33,274 nucleotides of DNA from an uncultured Pelagibacteraceae bacterium (GCA_902597215.1 CACJWU010000007.1:1-33274); one strand, 5' to 3'; shown: positions 9,393-20,254, counted from the stretch's first letter. Numbers and translations are program-made. The notes: generated by a model not told the origin, from the sequence alone.

Positions 9393-9734
9393 TTAATATA
9401 TAAAGTAATATATTATCCAAACTATCAACGAATATTCAAAAAAGTTTTTTGTAAAATTCAATTGCTTTTCAGTAAATTTTGAATTTAAAAATTTACTTAA
9501 ATATAAAAATCCTAGGTGAACAGTTGACACTGAAATTAAAATGCCCATTAAAGTGTACTCAAAAGAAAAATTTTTATACCCAAAATAAATTGCTACAATA
9601 AAAGTTAGCCAAGAAACTTTAGAAATAAATATCTTAAATATCAAACCAGTTTTTTTACTAAAGATTGATTGGGTTTTTATTAAAGAATAAGACCAAGTTA
9701 ATCCAATTAAAAAACTAATATATTTTAAAATCAT
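9393..9734 (-). CDS. small multi-pass membrane protein of unknown function
   Basis: 113-aa hydrophobic ORF; 4-bp ATGA overlap with upstream ORF 9731..10075. Confidence 0.6.
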   Translation of the reverse strand: MILKYISFLIGLTWSYSLIKTQSIFSKKTGLIFKIFISKVSWLTFIVAIYFGYKNFSFEYTLMGILISVSTVHLGFLYLSKFLNSKFTEKQLNFTKNFFEYSLIVWIIYYFIY

Positions 9735-10075
9735 TCGATTACTTCAAGTTCTTCAAAAATACTAACAATTTTTCTACCTTTAACTAAAGCACTAACTCTT
9801 GCACACTCATAATAAGCAAATGAAGTTTCTTCTGCGATCAGTTTCATTTCTAAACATTTAGATCTACTCTCAGTAAACAAATGTTCTTTTAATTCAGGAG
9901 GATCTCCCAAATACATCATGAGACCAATTACTTCATCTTCTCTTGTAAAATCTGACTTTTCTTCAATTTCGGCTACTCTATCATCAACTCCAATTTCAAA
10001 ATTCTTGAATGCAACATAGCCTTTATAAATTATAAATACTAAAACCAAATAAAAAACTATCTTTATCTTGCTCAT
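9731..10075 (-). CDS. small membrane-anchored protein of unknown function
   Basis: 114-aa ORF with N-terminal hydrophobic segment and soluble tail containing a Cys pair (SRSKCLEMKLIAEETSFAYYECARV). Confidence 0.65.
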   Translation of the reverse strand: MSKIKIVFYLVLVFIIYKGYVAFKNFEIGVDDRVAEIEEKSDFTREDEVIGLMMYLGDPPELKEHLFTESRSKCLEMKLIAEETSFAYYECARVSALVKGRKIVSIFEELEVIE

Positions 10076-10084
10076 TTTAAAAAT

Positions 10085-10456
10085 TTATTTTGCTTCTTTA
10101 AAAACTAAACATACACCGTTATTACAATATCTTTTACCAGTAGGTTGAGGTCCATCTTCAAAAATATGTCCATGATGAGCATCGCAATTCTTGCAATGAT
10201 ATTCCGTACGTGCATAACCTATTAAATGATCAGTTTTTGTTTCAAATACATCTGGTAAGGACTCATAAAATGAAGGCCATCCAGATCCACTTTCATATTT
10301 TGTTTTTGAATCAAATAACTTTATATCGCAATTAGCACAATGATAACTTCCCTCTCTTTTTTCATGGTTTAATTCACTTGTGCCAGGTGGTTCAGTGCCT
10401 TCTTCAAACATAACTAATTTTTGTTCTGCTGTAAGATTTGGATTTTTTTTATTCAT
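10085..10456 (-). CDS. msrB: Peptide-methionine (R)-S-oxide reductase MsrB
   Basis: Zn-binding CANC and CKNC pairs, SGSGWPSFYE, GHIFEDGPQPTGKRYCNNG. Confidence 0.95.
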   Translation of the reverse strand: MNKKNPNLTAEQKLVMFEEGTEPPGTSELNHEKREGSYHCANCDIKLFDSKTKYESGSGWPSFYESLPDVFETKTDHLIGYARTEYHCKNCDAHHGHIFEDGPQPTGKRYCNNGVCLVFKEAK

Positions 10457-10460
10457 TTGA

Positions 10461-11354
10461 TTATATTAATTTAGCACACGATTGATGTAAAAAAGAATGT
10501 AATTCAACTAATTTATTAAAGTCTTTATTATATCCTCCACCTAAAACCCCACATAGAGGAACGCCCTTAGAAAAAAAATTTGCTGTAACAATTTCATCTC
10601 TTTCCCTTATTCCTTCATCTGAAATCTTTAATTTACCTAAACGATCATTAAAATGAATGTCAACGCCTGCAATATAAAAAACATAATCGAAATTTTCTTC
10701 ATTTAATTGATTTAAATAAAATTTAAGCAATTTAATATATTGTCCATCTTCCATATTATCCTCAAGCTCTACATCAAGATCACTAATAGATTTTTTCGCT
10801 GGATAATTTGATTTAGAATGCATACTAAAAGTAAATACATTTCTGTTATCTTTAAATATGTCAGCACTACCATTTCCTTGATGAACATCTAAATCCACAA
10901 TCAGAATCCTGCCAGCTAATCCTCGATCCAGTAAATATTGAGCAGCTACAGCTACATCATTAAAAACGCAATAACCTGCACCGCCATCAAAATTTGCGTG
11001 GTGACTTCCTCCTGCAGTATTACAAGCAACTCCATTTTTAATTGCAAGTTTTGATGCAAGAACTGTGCCACCAGTTGCTACTAGAGATCTTTGTACTACG
11101 CTATCAACTAATGGAAAACCAATCCTTTTAATTGTATTTTCATCTAAGGTTTTATTTTTTACATTCTTAATATATTCCTCTGAGTGTACTCTTTTTAAAG
11201 TTTCATCAGAGCAAGCAATTGGTTCATGAAATTTATTTACTATTTTTTTTTTTAATAAATAATTAGCAAGTTCACCAAATTTATTTATTGGAAATTTATG
11301 ATCATCACCAATTTTTGCAAAATAATCTTTATGATTTACAACAGATAAATCCAT
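10461..11354 (-). CDS. Histone deacetylase-like (HDAC/AcuC/APAH superfamily) deacetylase
   Basis: GGSHHANFDGGAGYCVFNDVAVAA, metal-site DLDVHQGNG, CGVLGGGYNKD. Confidence 0.9.
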   Translation of the reverse strand: MDLSVVNHKDYFAKIGDDHKFPINKFGELANYLLKKKIVNKFHEPIACSDETLKRVHSEEYIKNVKNKTLDENTIKRIGFPLVDSVVQRSLVATGGTVLASKLAIKNGVACNTAGGSHHANFDGGAGYCVFNDVAVAAQYLLDRGLAGRILIVDLDVHQGNGSADIFKDNRNVFTFSMHSKSNYPAKKSISDLDVELEDNMEDGQYIKLLKFYLNQLNEENFDYVFYIAGVDIHFNDRLGKLKISDEGIRERDEIVTANFFSKGVPLCGVLGGGYNKDFNKLVELHSFLHQSCAKLI

Positions 11355-11356
11355 AT

Positions 11357-12307
11357 TTATTCAATAACACGAATTGGTTTACCATTAACACAAGCCTCCA
11401 GCGACTCGATCATTTGATTATAAAAAATACTGTAATTCTCTGCTGTTACATAACCTATGTGGGGTGTCAATAATGCATTTGGTAAAAATCTTAATTTATT
11501 ATTTTCTGGGAGAGGTTCTTTTTCATATACATCAAGACCTGCTCCTGCAATTTCATTAGTGGATAAAGCGATTATCAAATCATCTTCATTTACAATTGGC
11601 CCTCTAGAAGTATTAATTAAAAAAGCAGACTTTTTCATTTTATCAAATTCTTTAATAGTAATACAATTTCTATATCTCTCACCACCTTGAACATGAATAG
11701 ATAAGAAATCTGAGTTAGAAATAAGATCCTCTTTTGAGGAGGGAAGAATATCTAGCTCTTTACATTTGCTCAGATCTAAATTTTCACTCCAAGCCATAAC
11801 TTGCATACCAAATGCTTTTCCAATTTTTGCAACTTGCGATCCAACCTTGCCTAATCCAATTAAACCTAAAATTTTTCCTTTCAATTCAACTCCTATTGTT
11901 GATTGCCAATAACCTTGATACATATTGTCAATTTCTTCCTTAAAGTTTCGTGCTAAGCCTAGTATTAAAGCCCAGGTTAACTCTGGTGTTGGATTAACAT
12001 TTATTTCTGTACCACATACAATAATTCCCCTTTTTTTTGTAGCAACTAAATCAATTGATTTATTTCTTAATCCACTTGTAATGATAAATTTTAATCTTTT
12101 TAAATTATCAATTAAACTTTGGGTCATAGGTGTTCTTTCCCTCATAATTAACAATGCCTCAAAATCTGCTAATTTTTCAATTGCATCATTTTCATCTATA
12201 AATGGTTCACTAAAAATTTTAAATTCGTATTTTCCAGATAATTTTTCTATATCTACAAACTGTTGAGAAACATTTTGATAATCATCTAAGATCGCTACTT
12301 TAAGCAT
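11357..12307 (-). CDS. D-2-hydroxyacid dehydrogenase family protein
   Basis: NAD-binding GLIGLGKVGSQVAKIGKAFGMQVMAW, LINTSRGPIVNEDDL, GAGLDVYEKEPLP, LTPHIGY. Confidence 0.92.
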   Translation of the reverse strand: MLKVAILDDYQNVSQQFVDIEKLSGKYEFKIFSEPFIDENDAIEKLADFEALLIMRERTPMTQSLIDNLKRLKFIITSGLRNKSIDLVATKKRGIIVCGTEINVNPTPELTWALILGLARNFKEEIDNMYQGYWQSTIGVELKGKILGLIGLGKVGSQVAKIGKAFGMQVMAWSENLDLSKCKELDILPSSKEDLISNSDFLSIHVQGGERYRNCITIKEFDKMKKSAFLINTSRGPIVNEDDLIIALSTNEIAGAGLDVYEKEPLPENNKLRFLPNALLTPHIGYVTAENYSIFYNQMIESLEACVNGKPIRVIE

Positions 12308-13193
12308 TTTTACTTTCCTTATTTGATAAAAATAAACCTAATATAATTAAAATTGCTCCAATCAAATGAAAAAATTGAAATACTTCATCATAAATTGCTA
12401 TAGCCATAATTGAGCTAAATAAAGGAATCAAAGATAGTGAAATTCCCGCTCTATTAGCACCAATGATAGACACCGCTCCAGCCCAACAATAATAAGACCC
12501 TATACTTGGAAAAAGAGCTAAAAATACTAAAGTATAAATTAAATTTATATCAAAATTTATTACTTGATCATTTGAAAGCTCATACAAAAATTGAGGAAAA
12601 ACAGTAATCAAACCAAATGTACATATAATATGTACTAAAGTTAATAAAGGCAGAGTAAATTTTTTTTTCTTTAAAAGAGTTGAGTAAATTCCCCAAGTAA
12701 GAACACCACCGATCATTATTAAGTCCCCTTTATTAAAATTAAGTGAGAGTAGAATATTAAGTTTAAGTTTTGTGACTATCGCTAAAATTCCACCCACTGA
12801 AATTATCAGACCTAAAATTTGAAATTTATTAGTTTTTTCAATTTTCAATAAAAAACAAAGTAAAATTATAATAGCCGGGATAGCAGCATTAAAGAGAGAC
12901 GCATTAATCACCTGGGTGTGAATTAAAGATAAATATGTGAAAGAGTTATATAAGCCAACACTTGTTAGTCCCAAAAAAAATAATAAAGGTAAATTATTTA
13001 AAATTGTATCTTTATATTTAATAATTTCTTTATAGGTAAAAGGTAACAATATTATCCAAACAAATGACCAGCGATAAAATACTAAAGACAAGGGTGGAAT
13101 TTCACTTAAAAAAGCGTACTTTCCTATCATAAAATTCCCAGCCCAAAATAAAGATGCACATACCAGCATTATGTATGCTTTAATGTTTTGCAT
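12300..13193 (-). CDS. EamA/DMT-superfamily transporter
   Basis: About 10 hydrophobic segments, ASLFWAGNFMIGKYA motif and internal duplication typical of EamA domains. Confidence 0.9.
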   Translation of the reverse strand: MQNIKAYIMLVCASLFWAGNFMIGKYAFLSEIPPLSLVFYRWSFVWIILLPFTYKEIIKYKDTILNNLPLLFFLGLTSVGLYNSFTYLSLIHTQVINASLFNAAIPAIIILLCFLLKIEKTNKFQILGLIISVGGILAIVTKLKLNILLSLNFNKGDLIMIGGVLTWGIYSTLLKKKKFTLPLLTLVHIICTFGLITVFPQFLYELSNDQVINFDINLIYTLVFLALFPSIGSYYCWAGAVSIIGANRAGISLSLIPLFSSIMAIAIYDEVFQFFHLIGAILIILGLFLSNKESKNA

Positions 13194-13196
13194 GGA

Positions 13197-14438
13197 TTAA
13201 TTAAATCTTATTGAGCTATAAGGTTCTAAATTTAAGTTTGTGTTTTCTTTAGCTATCATTCCAGAAACAATCTTTCCAGATATTGGTCCTAATGTCCATC
13301 CTAAATGATGGTGGCCAAAACAATAAAATACGTTTTTATATTTCTTAGATGGGCCCATAACAGGTAAAAAATCTGGTAAGGTTGGCCTAAAGCCCAACCA
13401 TTCATCTTCATGCTCTGGAAGATCTCCCAGCATATATTTTGCGTTATTTATCAAATTTTTAACTCTAGATTTTGATAAAGGGTTATCTAAACCACCAAAC
13501 TCGACTGTGCCTACTACTCTTAATCCTTGCTCCATTGGTGTAATACCAAAACCTCTATTAGAAAAAATAACTGGCCTACTCAAAAGATGATCACAGTTTT
13601 TGAAATGAACATGATAACCTCTTTCAGTATCTAGTGGTATTTTTTCACCTAAGTTATCTGTTAATTTTTTTGAAAAAGCTCCACAAGCAATTACAATTTT
13701 GTCAAAAACATATCTTTTACTATCTGATATGAAAATGGGTTTTTCAGAATCAAATTGAATATCATTAATATTTTTTTTTTTAAACTTTCCACCTTTTTTT
13801 AAAAATAACTCAAAAAACTTTAATAAAATCTTTCTAGGATTTCTAGCATGTCTCGCATATGGGTAATAAACACCCGCATGGTAAAATGGTTTGATATTTG
13901 GCTCTAAATCATGAATTTCATCTTTGGAAACTAATTGCTGTTTAACACCAAGCTCATCTCTAACTTTGATTTCTAAATCTCTGCTCTTTAAATCTTTGTC
14001 ATTCCAAATGTATAAAATTCCTTTATTTTCTACTAATCCCCCTAATTCAATTTCATCAAATAATTCATCGTAAGCAGGTAAAGCTAAATCTAAAATTTGA
14101 TGCATATTTTTTGCAGTATGCATCATTTTATTTTTTGTAGTATTCAAAATAAATTTAAAAAACCAAGGTAGCATTTTTGGCACATAGTTCCATTTAAGAG
14201 CTAAAGGTCCAGTTGAACTCAATAACATTGCAGGCACATCAGCAAGCACATCTGTTCTATTTAATGACAAAGAAGCATATGGTGAAAAGTGTCCTGCATT
14301 TCCATATGAAGCGGCCGGACTGCCAGGTTCATCTCGATCAAAAATTGTTACACCGAAACCTTTTTTTTGAAGAAATAACGCATTAGATATGCCTTGAATA
14401 CCTGCTCCAACAATTCCAACATTTAATTTTTTATTCAT
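13197..14438 (-). CDS. FAD-dependent oxidoreductase, D-amino-acid dehydrogenase (DadA)-like
   Basis: Rossmann GIVGAGIQGISNALFLQKKGFGVTIFDRDEPGSPAASYGNAG; C-terminal FRPTLPDFLPVMGPSKKYKNVFYCFGHHHLGWTLGPISGK. Confidence 0.9.
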   Translation of the reverse strand: MNKKLNVGIVGAGIQGISNALFLQKKGFGVTIFDRDEPGSPAASYGNAGHFSPYASLSLNRTDVLADVPAMLLSSTGPLALKWNYVPKMLPWFFKFILNTTKNKMMHTAKNMHQILDLALPAYDELFDEIELGGLVENKGILYIWNDKDLKSRDLEIKVRDELGVKQQLVSKDEIHDLEPNIKPFYHAGVYYPYARHARNPRKILLKFFELFLKKGGKFKKKNINDIQFDSEKPIFISDSKRYVFDKIVIACGAFSKKLTDNLGEKIPLDTERGYHVHFKNCDHLLSRPVIFSNRGFGITPMEQGLRVVGTVEFGGLDNPLSKSRVKNLINNAKYMLGDLPEHEDEWLGFRPTLPDFLPVMGPSKKYKNVFYCFGHHHLGWTLGPISGKIVSGMIAKENTNLNLEPYSSIRFN

Positions 14439-14491
14439 TAGGAAAAAAATATACTATTTATCTATGAGATAAGTTAAGCGACAAATTATAC

Positions 14492-15619
14492 TTAGGCAAT
14501 CATTTGTTGATTATGAACCCTTGCGCTCATGACAATCCCAAAACCAATCATAGTTGCTAGCATTGAAGAACCTCCATAAGACATTATTGGTAGTGGAGAT
14601 CCAACTATAGGTAGTAAACCTAAAACCATGCTCATATTTATTGTGATGAATACAAAAATTGCAGCACCAAAACTATAACAGAAAATTTTTGCAAAATAAC
14701 TTCTGCTGCTAGCACCTATCACAATTACTCTATAAATAGTAATTGCATATATTATTAAAAGAAAAGCAGAGCCAAAAAAACCAAACTCCTCTGAAAAAAG
14801 AGTGAAAATAAAATCGGTATGTTTTTCAGGTAAAAATTCCAAATAACTTTGTGTTCCTTTCAAAAAACCTTTACCAAAAATTCCACCAGAGCCTACGGCA
14901 ATTTTTGATTGAATAATTTGATATCCCGCCCCTAAAGGATCCCTATCCGGGTTTAAAAAAGTTAAAACCCTTAATTTTTGATACGGCTTTAAGAAAGCAA
15001 TGATAAAAGGTAATGAAATTACAAATCCTAGCATTGTATATATAAAATATTTATGATTAATTCCAGCAAACCACAAAACTGCAATTCCACTAATACCGAT
15101 AAGAACTGATGTTCCTAAATCTGGTTGTACAATCACCAAACCCATTGGTAAAATGATAATTATCAATGACGTCAAGATAGTATAAACAGAATTTACGTTT
15201 TCTATTTTCATTCTATGAAAATATTTTGCAAGACACAAAATAATAAATATTTTCATTAACTCTGATGGTTGAAGATTTATGAAGTAAAGATTAATCCACC
15301 TTTGAGAACCTGATGAAGTAATACCAAACAAATAAGTTGCTATTAACAATCCAATTACAGCTATGTAAGAAAGATAACCTACTGCAAACCAATATTTGAT
15401 ATTAATAAAAGAAATTATTACCATCATAATAGTGAATACTATTAATTTTGTAAAATGACTTTTTGTATGAAATAAAACTTCACCCCCATCTGTGGAGTAC
15501 ATTGTTGTCAGACTTATAAAACCTAATAATAAAATACAAAATAATAAGATGTAATCAAAATTTTTAAATTTTTGAAAAAAACCAAATCTATTCGTTGTCA
15601 ATCTTGTATGTTGATACAT
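14492..15619 (-). CDS. rodA: Rod-shape SEDS peptidoglycan glycosyltransferase RodA
   Basis: VQPDLGTSVLIGISGIAVLWFAGI, LPEKHTDFIFTLFSEEFGFFGS, PIVGSPLPIMSYGGSSM. Confidence 0.95.
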   Translation of the reverse strand: MYQHTRLTTNRFGFFQKFKNFDYILLFCILLLGFISLTTMYSTDGGEVLFHTKSHFTKLIVFTIMMVIISFINIKYWFAVGYLSYIAVIGLLIATYLFGITSSGSQRWINLYFINLQPSELMKIFIILCLAKYFHRMKIENVNSVYTILTSLIIIILPMGLVIVQPDLGTSVLIGISGIAVLWFAGINHKYFIYTMLGFVISLPFIIAFLKPYQKLRVLTFLNPDRDPLGAGYQIIQSKIAVGSGGIFGKGFLKGTQSYLEFLPEKHTDFIFTLFSEEFGFFGSAFLLIIYAITIYRVIVIGASSRSYFAKIFCYSFGAAIFVFITINMSMVLGLLPIVGSPLPIMSYGGSSMLATMIGFGIVMSARVHNQQMIA

Positions 15620-17493
15620 TATATCTCCAAATATCTTTTATCATCCATTAATTGTCTGATTACATGTCGATCAATAATTAGTTTAAACAATTTTGTTGCC
15701 ATAGGTGCGGCTGTGGTACTTCCATTTCCACCGTGTTCAACTATAATACTCAATGCATACCTTGGATTTTTATAAGGTCCAAAAGCTATATAGAGAGCGT
15801 GATCTCTTTGTTCATAAGGTATTTCAAAAGTTTTAAGATCCAATTCTCTCTCTCTTTCTGTAATTTTTTTTACTTGAGCAGTTCCTGTTTTGCCAGCAAA
15901 TTGATATTTAGGATTATCAATCCTTGATCGATAAGATGTACCCATAACCTCATTTGTTGATCCGAACATTGCATCTTTGATAATTCTGATATTTTTTGAA
16001 TTTTCGTATAAAGGAGTATATTTATCTGCAGGATGAACTTTTTTCTTATCTTCTGAAACTATGTGGGGGTATATTTTGTAACCTCCATTAGCAATTTGTG
16101 CCGTCATTAGACATAGCTGAATTGGAGTGGTCTGAATGTAGCCCTGACCAATTCCAGTTATAATTGTTTCTCCTAAAAGCCATCCTTTCCCTAATGCATT
16201 TTTTTTCCACTGAGTGTTTGGTATTAATCCTTTTTTTTCAATATCAAATAGATCTCCAAAAACTTTTTCTCCTAAGCCAAATTTTTTTGCTGTTTCACTT
16301 AATCTATCCACTCCTAGTTTTCGAGAAATTTCATAAAAATAGGTATCACAGGATTGTTTCATTGCATTTCTTAAACTTACAAATCCGTGACCCTTTTTTT
16401 TCCAACAATGATAAGTTTGATCATACATTTCTGTTTTTCCCGTGCATTTTACAGTAAAGTTAGTATCTATTATTCCATTCTCTAAAGCAGATAAAGCGAC
16501 TATTGGTTTAATTGTTGATCCTGGAGAGTAATTTCCTTGTAAAGTTTTATTAACTAAAGGTTTCATTGGATCATTTCTAATTAATTGCCATTCATCTTGG
16601 CTTATTCCAAAGACAAATAAATTTGGATCGAATGATGGTGAGGAATGCATTGCTATTACTGCTCCTGTGTAAATATCCATAACACAAATTGAGCCAGCTT
16701 TATCTTTTAATAAATCATTGGTAAGTTTCTGAACTTCAGTATCGATAGTTAATCTTAAATTTTTACCCTTCTCCCCTTTTTGAAACTCCAATTGACTTAT
16801 CCGTCTACCATAAGCATTTACCTCGTATCTCTCTATATCATTAGTTCCAATCAGTTTTTCCTCGAATGATTTTTCTAATCCAACTTTTCCAACTTTTAAA
16901 CCAGGAACAAAATTCTTTTTAATAGAGTCTGTTGACTCAATATCATCTTGATTTGCTTGACTTACATAACCGATTAAATGAGTAAAATTTTCTTTATAAG
17001 GATAATTTCTAGAAATTGAAATTACAGGTTTTACCCCATTTAAATCATACAAATGATTATTTACTTTAGAAAATTTTTGCCAATTTAGATTATCTGAGAC
17101 AATTAAAGTTTCCCAAGGTTTAATCTCATTTTTTTTCTTTAATACTTTTCTAAACTCTTTATCTGATAATTCTAACAAATCTTTAATACGATAGATAACA
17201 TATCTAAAATCATCAACTTGTTCTGGAATTATGTGTAATTGATAAGCTTCAAAATTTCCAGCAATAACATTTCCAAAATAGTCGTGAAATTCACCTCTAA
17301 CAGGAGCTAATTTCCACTCTCTAATTCTATTTTTATCTGAGAGAGTTAAGTATTTTTTGTTTTCTTTAACTTGTAAAAAAAACAATCTACTGACTATACC
17401 TACCATTATAAAAAATTTAATAGAGCCTGTTATAAACATTCTTCTATTAATAGAATTAAGTTTTTTAACATTATCACTAGATGAATTAAACAT
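15619..17493 (-). CDS. mrdA: Penicillin-binding protein 2 (MrdA)
   Basis: SxxK in SPGSTIKPI, SCD in MKQSCDTYFYEIS, KTG in FAGKTGTAQVK; TAATG overlap with rodA. Confidence 0.95.
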   Translation of the reverse strand: MFNSSSDNVKKLNSINRRMFITGSIKFFIMVGIVSRLFFLQVKENKKYLTLSDKNRIREWKLAPVRGEFHDYFGNVIAGNFEAYQLHIIPEQVDDFRYVIYRIKDLLELSDKEFRKVLKKKNEIKPWETLIVSDNLNWQKFSKVNNHLYDLNGVKPVISISRNYPYKENFTHLIGYVSQANQDDIESTDSIKKNFVPGLKVGKVGLEKSFEEKLIGTNDIERYEVNAYGRRISQLEFQKGEKGKNLRLTIDTEVQKLTNDLLKDKAGSICVMDIYTGAVIAMHSSPSFDPNLFVFGISQDEWQLIRNDPMKPLVNKTLQGNYSPGSTIKPIVALSALENGIIDTNFTVKCTGKTEMYDQTYHCWKKKGHGFVSLRNAMKQSCDTYFYEISRKLGVDRLSETAKKFGLGEKVFGDLFDIEKKGLIPNTQWKKNALGKGWLLGETIITGIGQGYIQTTPIQLCLMTAQIANGGYKIYPHIVSEDKKKVHPADKYTPLYENSKNIRIIKDAMFGSTNEVMGTSYRSRIDNPKYQFAGKTGTAQVKKITERERELDLKTFEIPYEQRDHALYIAFGPYKNPRYALSIIVEHGGNGSTTAAPMATKLFKLIIDRHVIRQLMDDKRYLEI

Positions 17494-17992
17494 TTAAACC
17501 TTTCAAATAATATTTAAATATAGATGCAAAAATAATATAAAACAAAAAAGTAAAAAAGGTATTTACTAAATAATTCATCAAGATTAAATCATATGAAAAA
17601 AATAGACTTAAAGTAGAGTAATTGAGAGAGTTAATTAAACTTATGATGAATAAAAAATAAAACCAATCCTTTATTGGGCTTGGTCTAATCGTTATGTTTC
17701 TTATATAAGCTGTTGCAATACATAATAATGTATATGATAAACTGCTAATACCTAAAGGTAACCCTACAACTGTATCATTAAATAAACCAGCTATAAATAC
17801 TAAGATATAATCAAATTGTTTAAAATCTTTTAAAGTAAAAAAGAAAATTAGAATAAAAGGAAAATTAAATGAAAAATATTTAAGATTTAGATAATTGAGG
17901 TCAAATTCGTTTAAAACAGAGATATATAAGATTAATATAGGCAACCAAGTATAAAGTTTAGTAAATGAACCCCTTGTTTTTAAATTAGCCAT
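17486..17992 (-). CDS. mreD: MreD-like rod-shape membrane protein
   Basis: 168-aa multi-pass membrane ORF between mreC and mrdA; FIAGLFNDTVVGLPLGISSLSYTLLC resembles the MreD core. Confidence 0.8.
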   Translation of the reverse strand: MANLKTRGSFTKLYTWLPILILYISVLNEFDLNYLNLKYFSFNFPFILIFFFTLKDFKQFDYILVFIAGLFNDTVVGLPLGISSLSYTLLCIATAYIRNITIRPSPIKDWFYFLFIISLINSLNYSTLSLFFSYDLILMNYLVNTFFTFLFYIIFASIFKYYLKGLNV

Positions 17993-19214
17993 CTATTCTT
18001 CCTTTATCTAGTACACAAGCTCTATATTCGTCACTTCCTACAATAAAACCCTTATTATTTAAAAATGATTTTCTACATTTATGACCGTACTCAAGATTTA
18101 ATCTTAAAAAATCTAACTCTTTCTTATCAAGATCAAACTGACTGATCGTCCTATTTCTTTTCAAAATTTCGTTATTTAAATTTAAAATTTTATTATTTAA
18201 ATCATTGATTTGATTTTTTAAATTATCATTTTCTTCAAGAAATTTTTGATTTGATTGCTCAATGATATTCTTTTCATCTTCTAATATTTTCAATTTAGCA
18301 TCCAAAGGATTTTTAGACTCATCAGTACCATCTATATTATTAGTCTCTGTTTGAATTACTTCTTTTTTAGTTATTATTTCAGCAAATACATATTTAAGTT
18401 GGGAAAAATCACTATAAAATTCAACTCTATACTCGTTGACTGAATTTTGTCCAAAAGACTGTAGCGTTCCAATTGGAACACCACTTTTAAAAATCGCTCC
18501 AGTGCCAGATGTATAAACTATACTTTTATCTGTTAATTTCTCAGAAAGCCCAGATTTAATATATTTTATTTGGCCATAATCACCTCCTGTGCCAGTTATA
18601 ATACCTTGAATATTTTGGGGTGCAATTGTTACTGGAACGTTAGAGTTTAAATCAGACAATAATAAAACTCGTGAAGTTTTATAGTTAACCTCAACTACTC
18701 TTCCAACTAAATAAGATTGATCATAAATACTAGTTCCAATTTTTATTTTATCCTTGCTCCCTTTGTTTATAATAATACTTTTTAAGAAAGGGCTATCATG
18801 ATCAACAATTATTTTTGCTAAAACTTTATCTGAACTAGAAACGAAATCATTTATTAATTCTTTTAACTCTTTATTTTCATATTGTATAATTTCATTTGAC
18901 ACATAATTAGATTTAAATTTTTCAAGTTCAGCTCTATTTTTTTTAAATGTATTAAAAAAAGTGGTATATTCCAATATTTCTTTATAAGAATTTTTTATAA
19001 TATTTTCTGGTATTGATACAATGAAGGAAGATCTATAAACTAATTCATTTAATATACTTTTTGTAACACGTACAGCTGTAAAATTTAAACTAGATAAAAT
19101 AATAATAGATATAGATATGAATACTAATGTAAGTAGTGAAAATTTTTGTTGAGTGCTTTTCTTTAAAAAAGCAGAACGAATTGCTATTATAAAATCATCT
19201 CTGCTAGAGGCCAT
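17985..19214 (-). CDS. mreC: Rod-shape-determining protein MreC with C-terminal coiled-coil extension
   Basis: MreC core (IIVDHDSPFLKSIIINKGSKDKIKIGTSIYDQSYLVGRVVEVNYKTSRVLLLSDLNSNVPV); residues about 305-409 are an extra coiled-coil and Cys-containing tail. Confidence 0.92.
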   Translation of the reverse strand: MASSRDDFIIAIRSAFLKKSTQQKFSLLTLVFISISIIILSSLNFTAVRVTKSILNELVYRSSFIVSIPENIIKNSYKEILEYTTFFNTFKKNRAELEKFKSNYVSNEIIQYENKELKELINDFVSSSDKVLAKIIVDHDSPFLKSIIINKGSKDKIKIGTSIYDQSYLVGRVVEVNYKTSRVLLLSDLNSNVPVTIAPQNIQGIITGTGGDYGQIKYIKSGLSEKLTDKSIVYTSGTGAIFKSGVPIGTLQSFGQNSVNEYRVEFYSDFSQLKYVFAEIITKKEVIQTETNNIDGTDESKNPLDAKLKILEDEKNIIEQSNQKFLEENDNLKNQINDLNNKILNLNNEILKRNRTISQFDLDKKELDFLRLNLEYGHKCRKSFLNNKGFIVGSDEYRACVLDKGRIDG

Positions 19215-19219
19215 TACTT

Positions 19220-20254
<1,035 letters not shown>

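Noticed and set aside
9393-10075. Toxin-antitoxin interpretation of the overlapping small gene pair
   Set aside because: Both look membrane-associated and no known toxin or antitoxin motif is visible.
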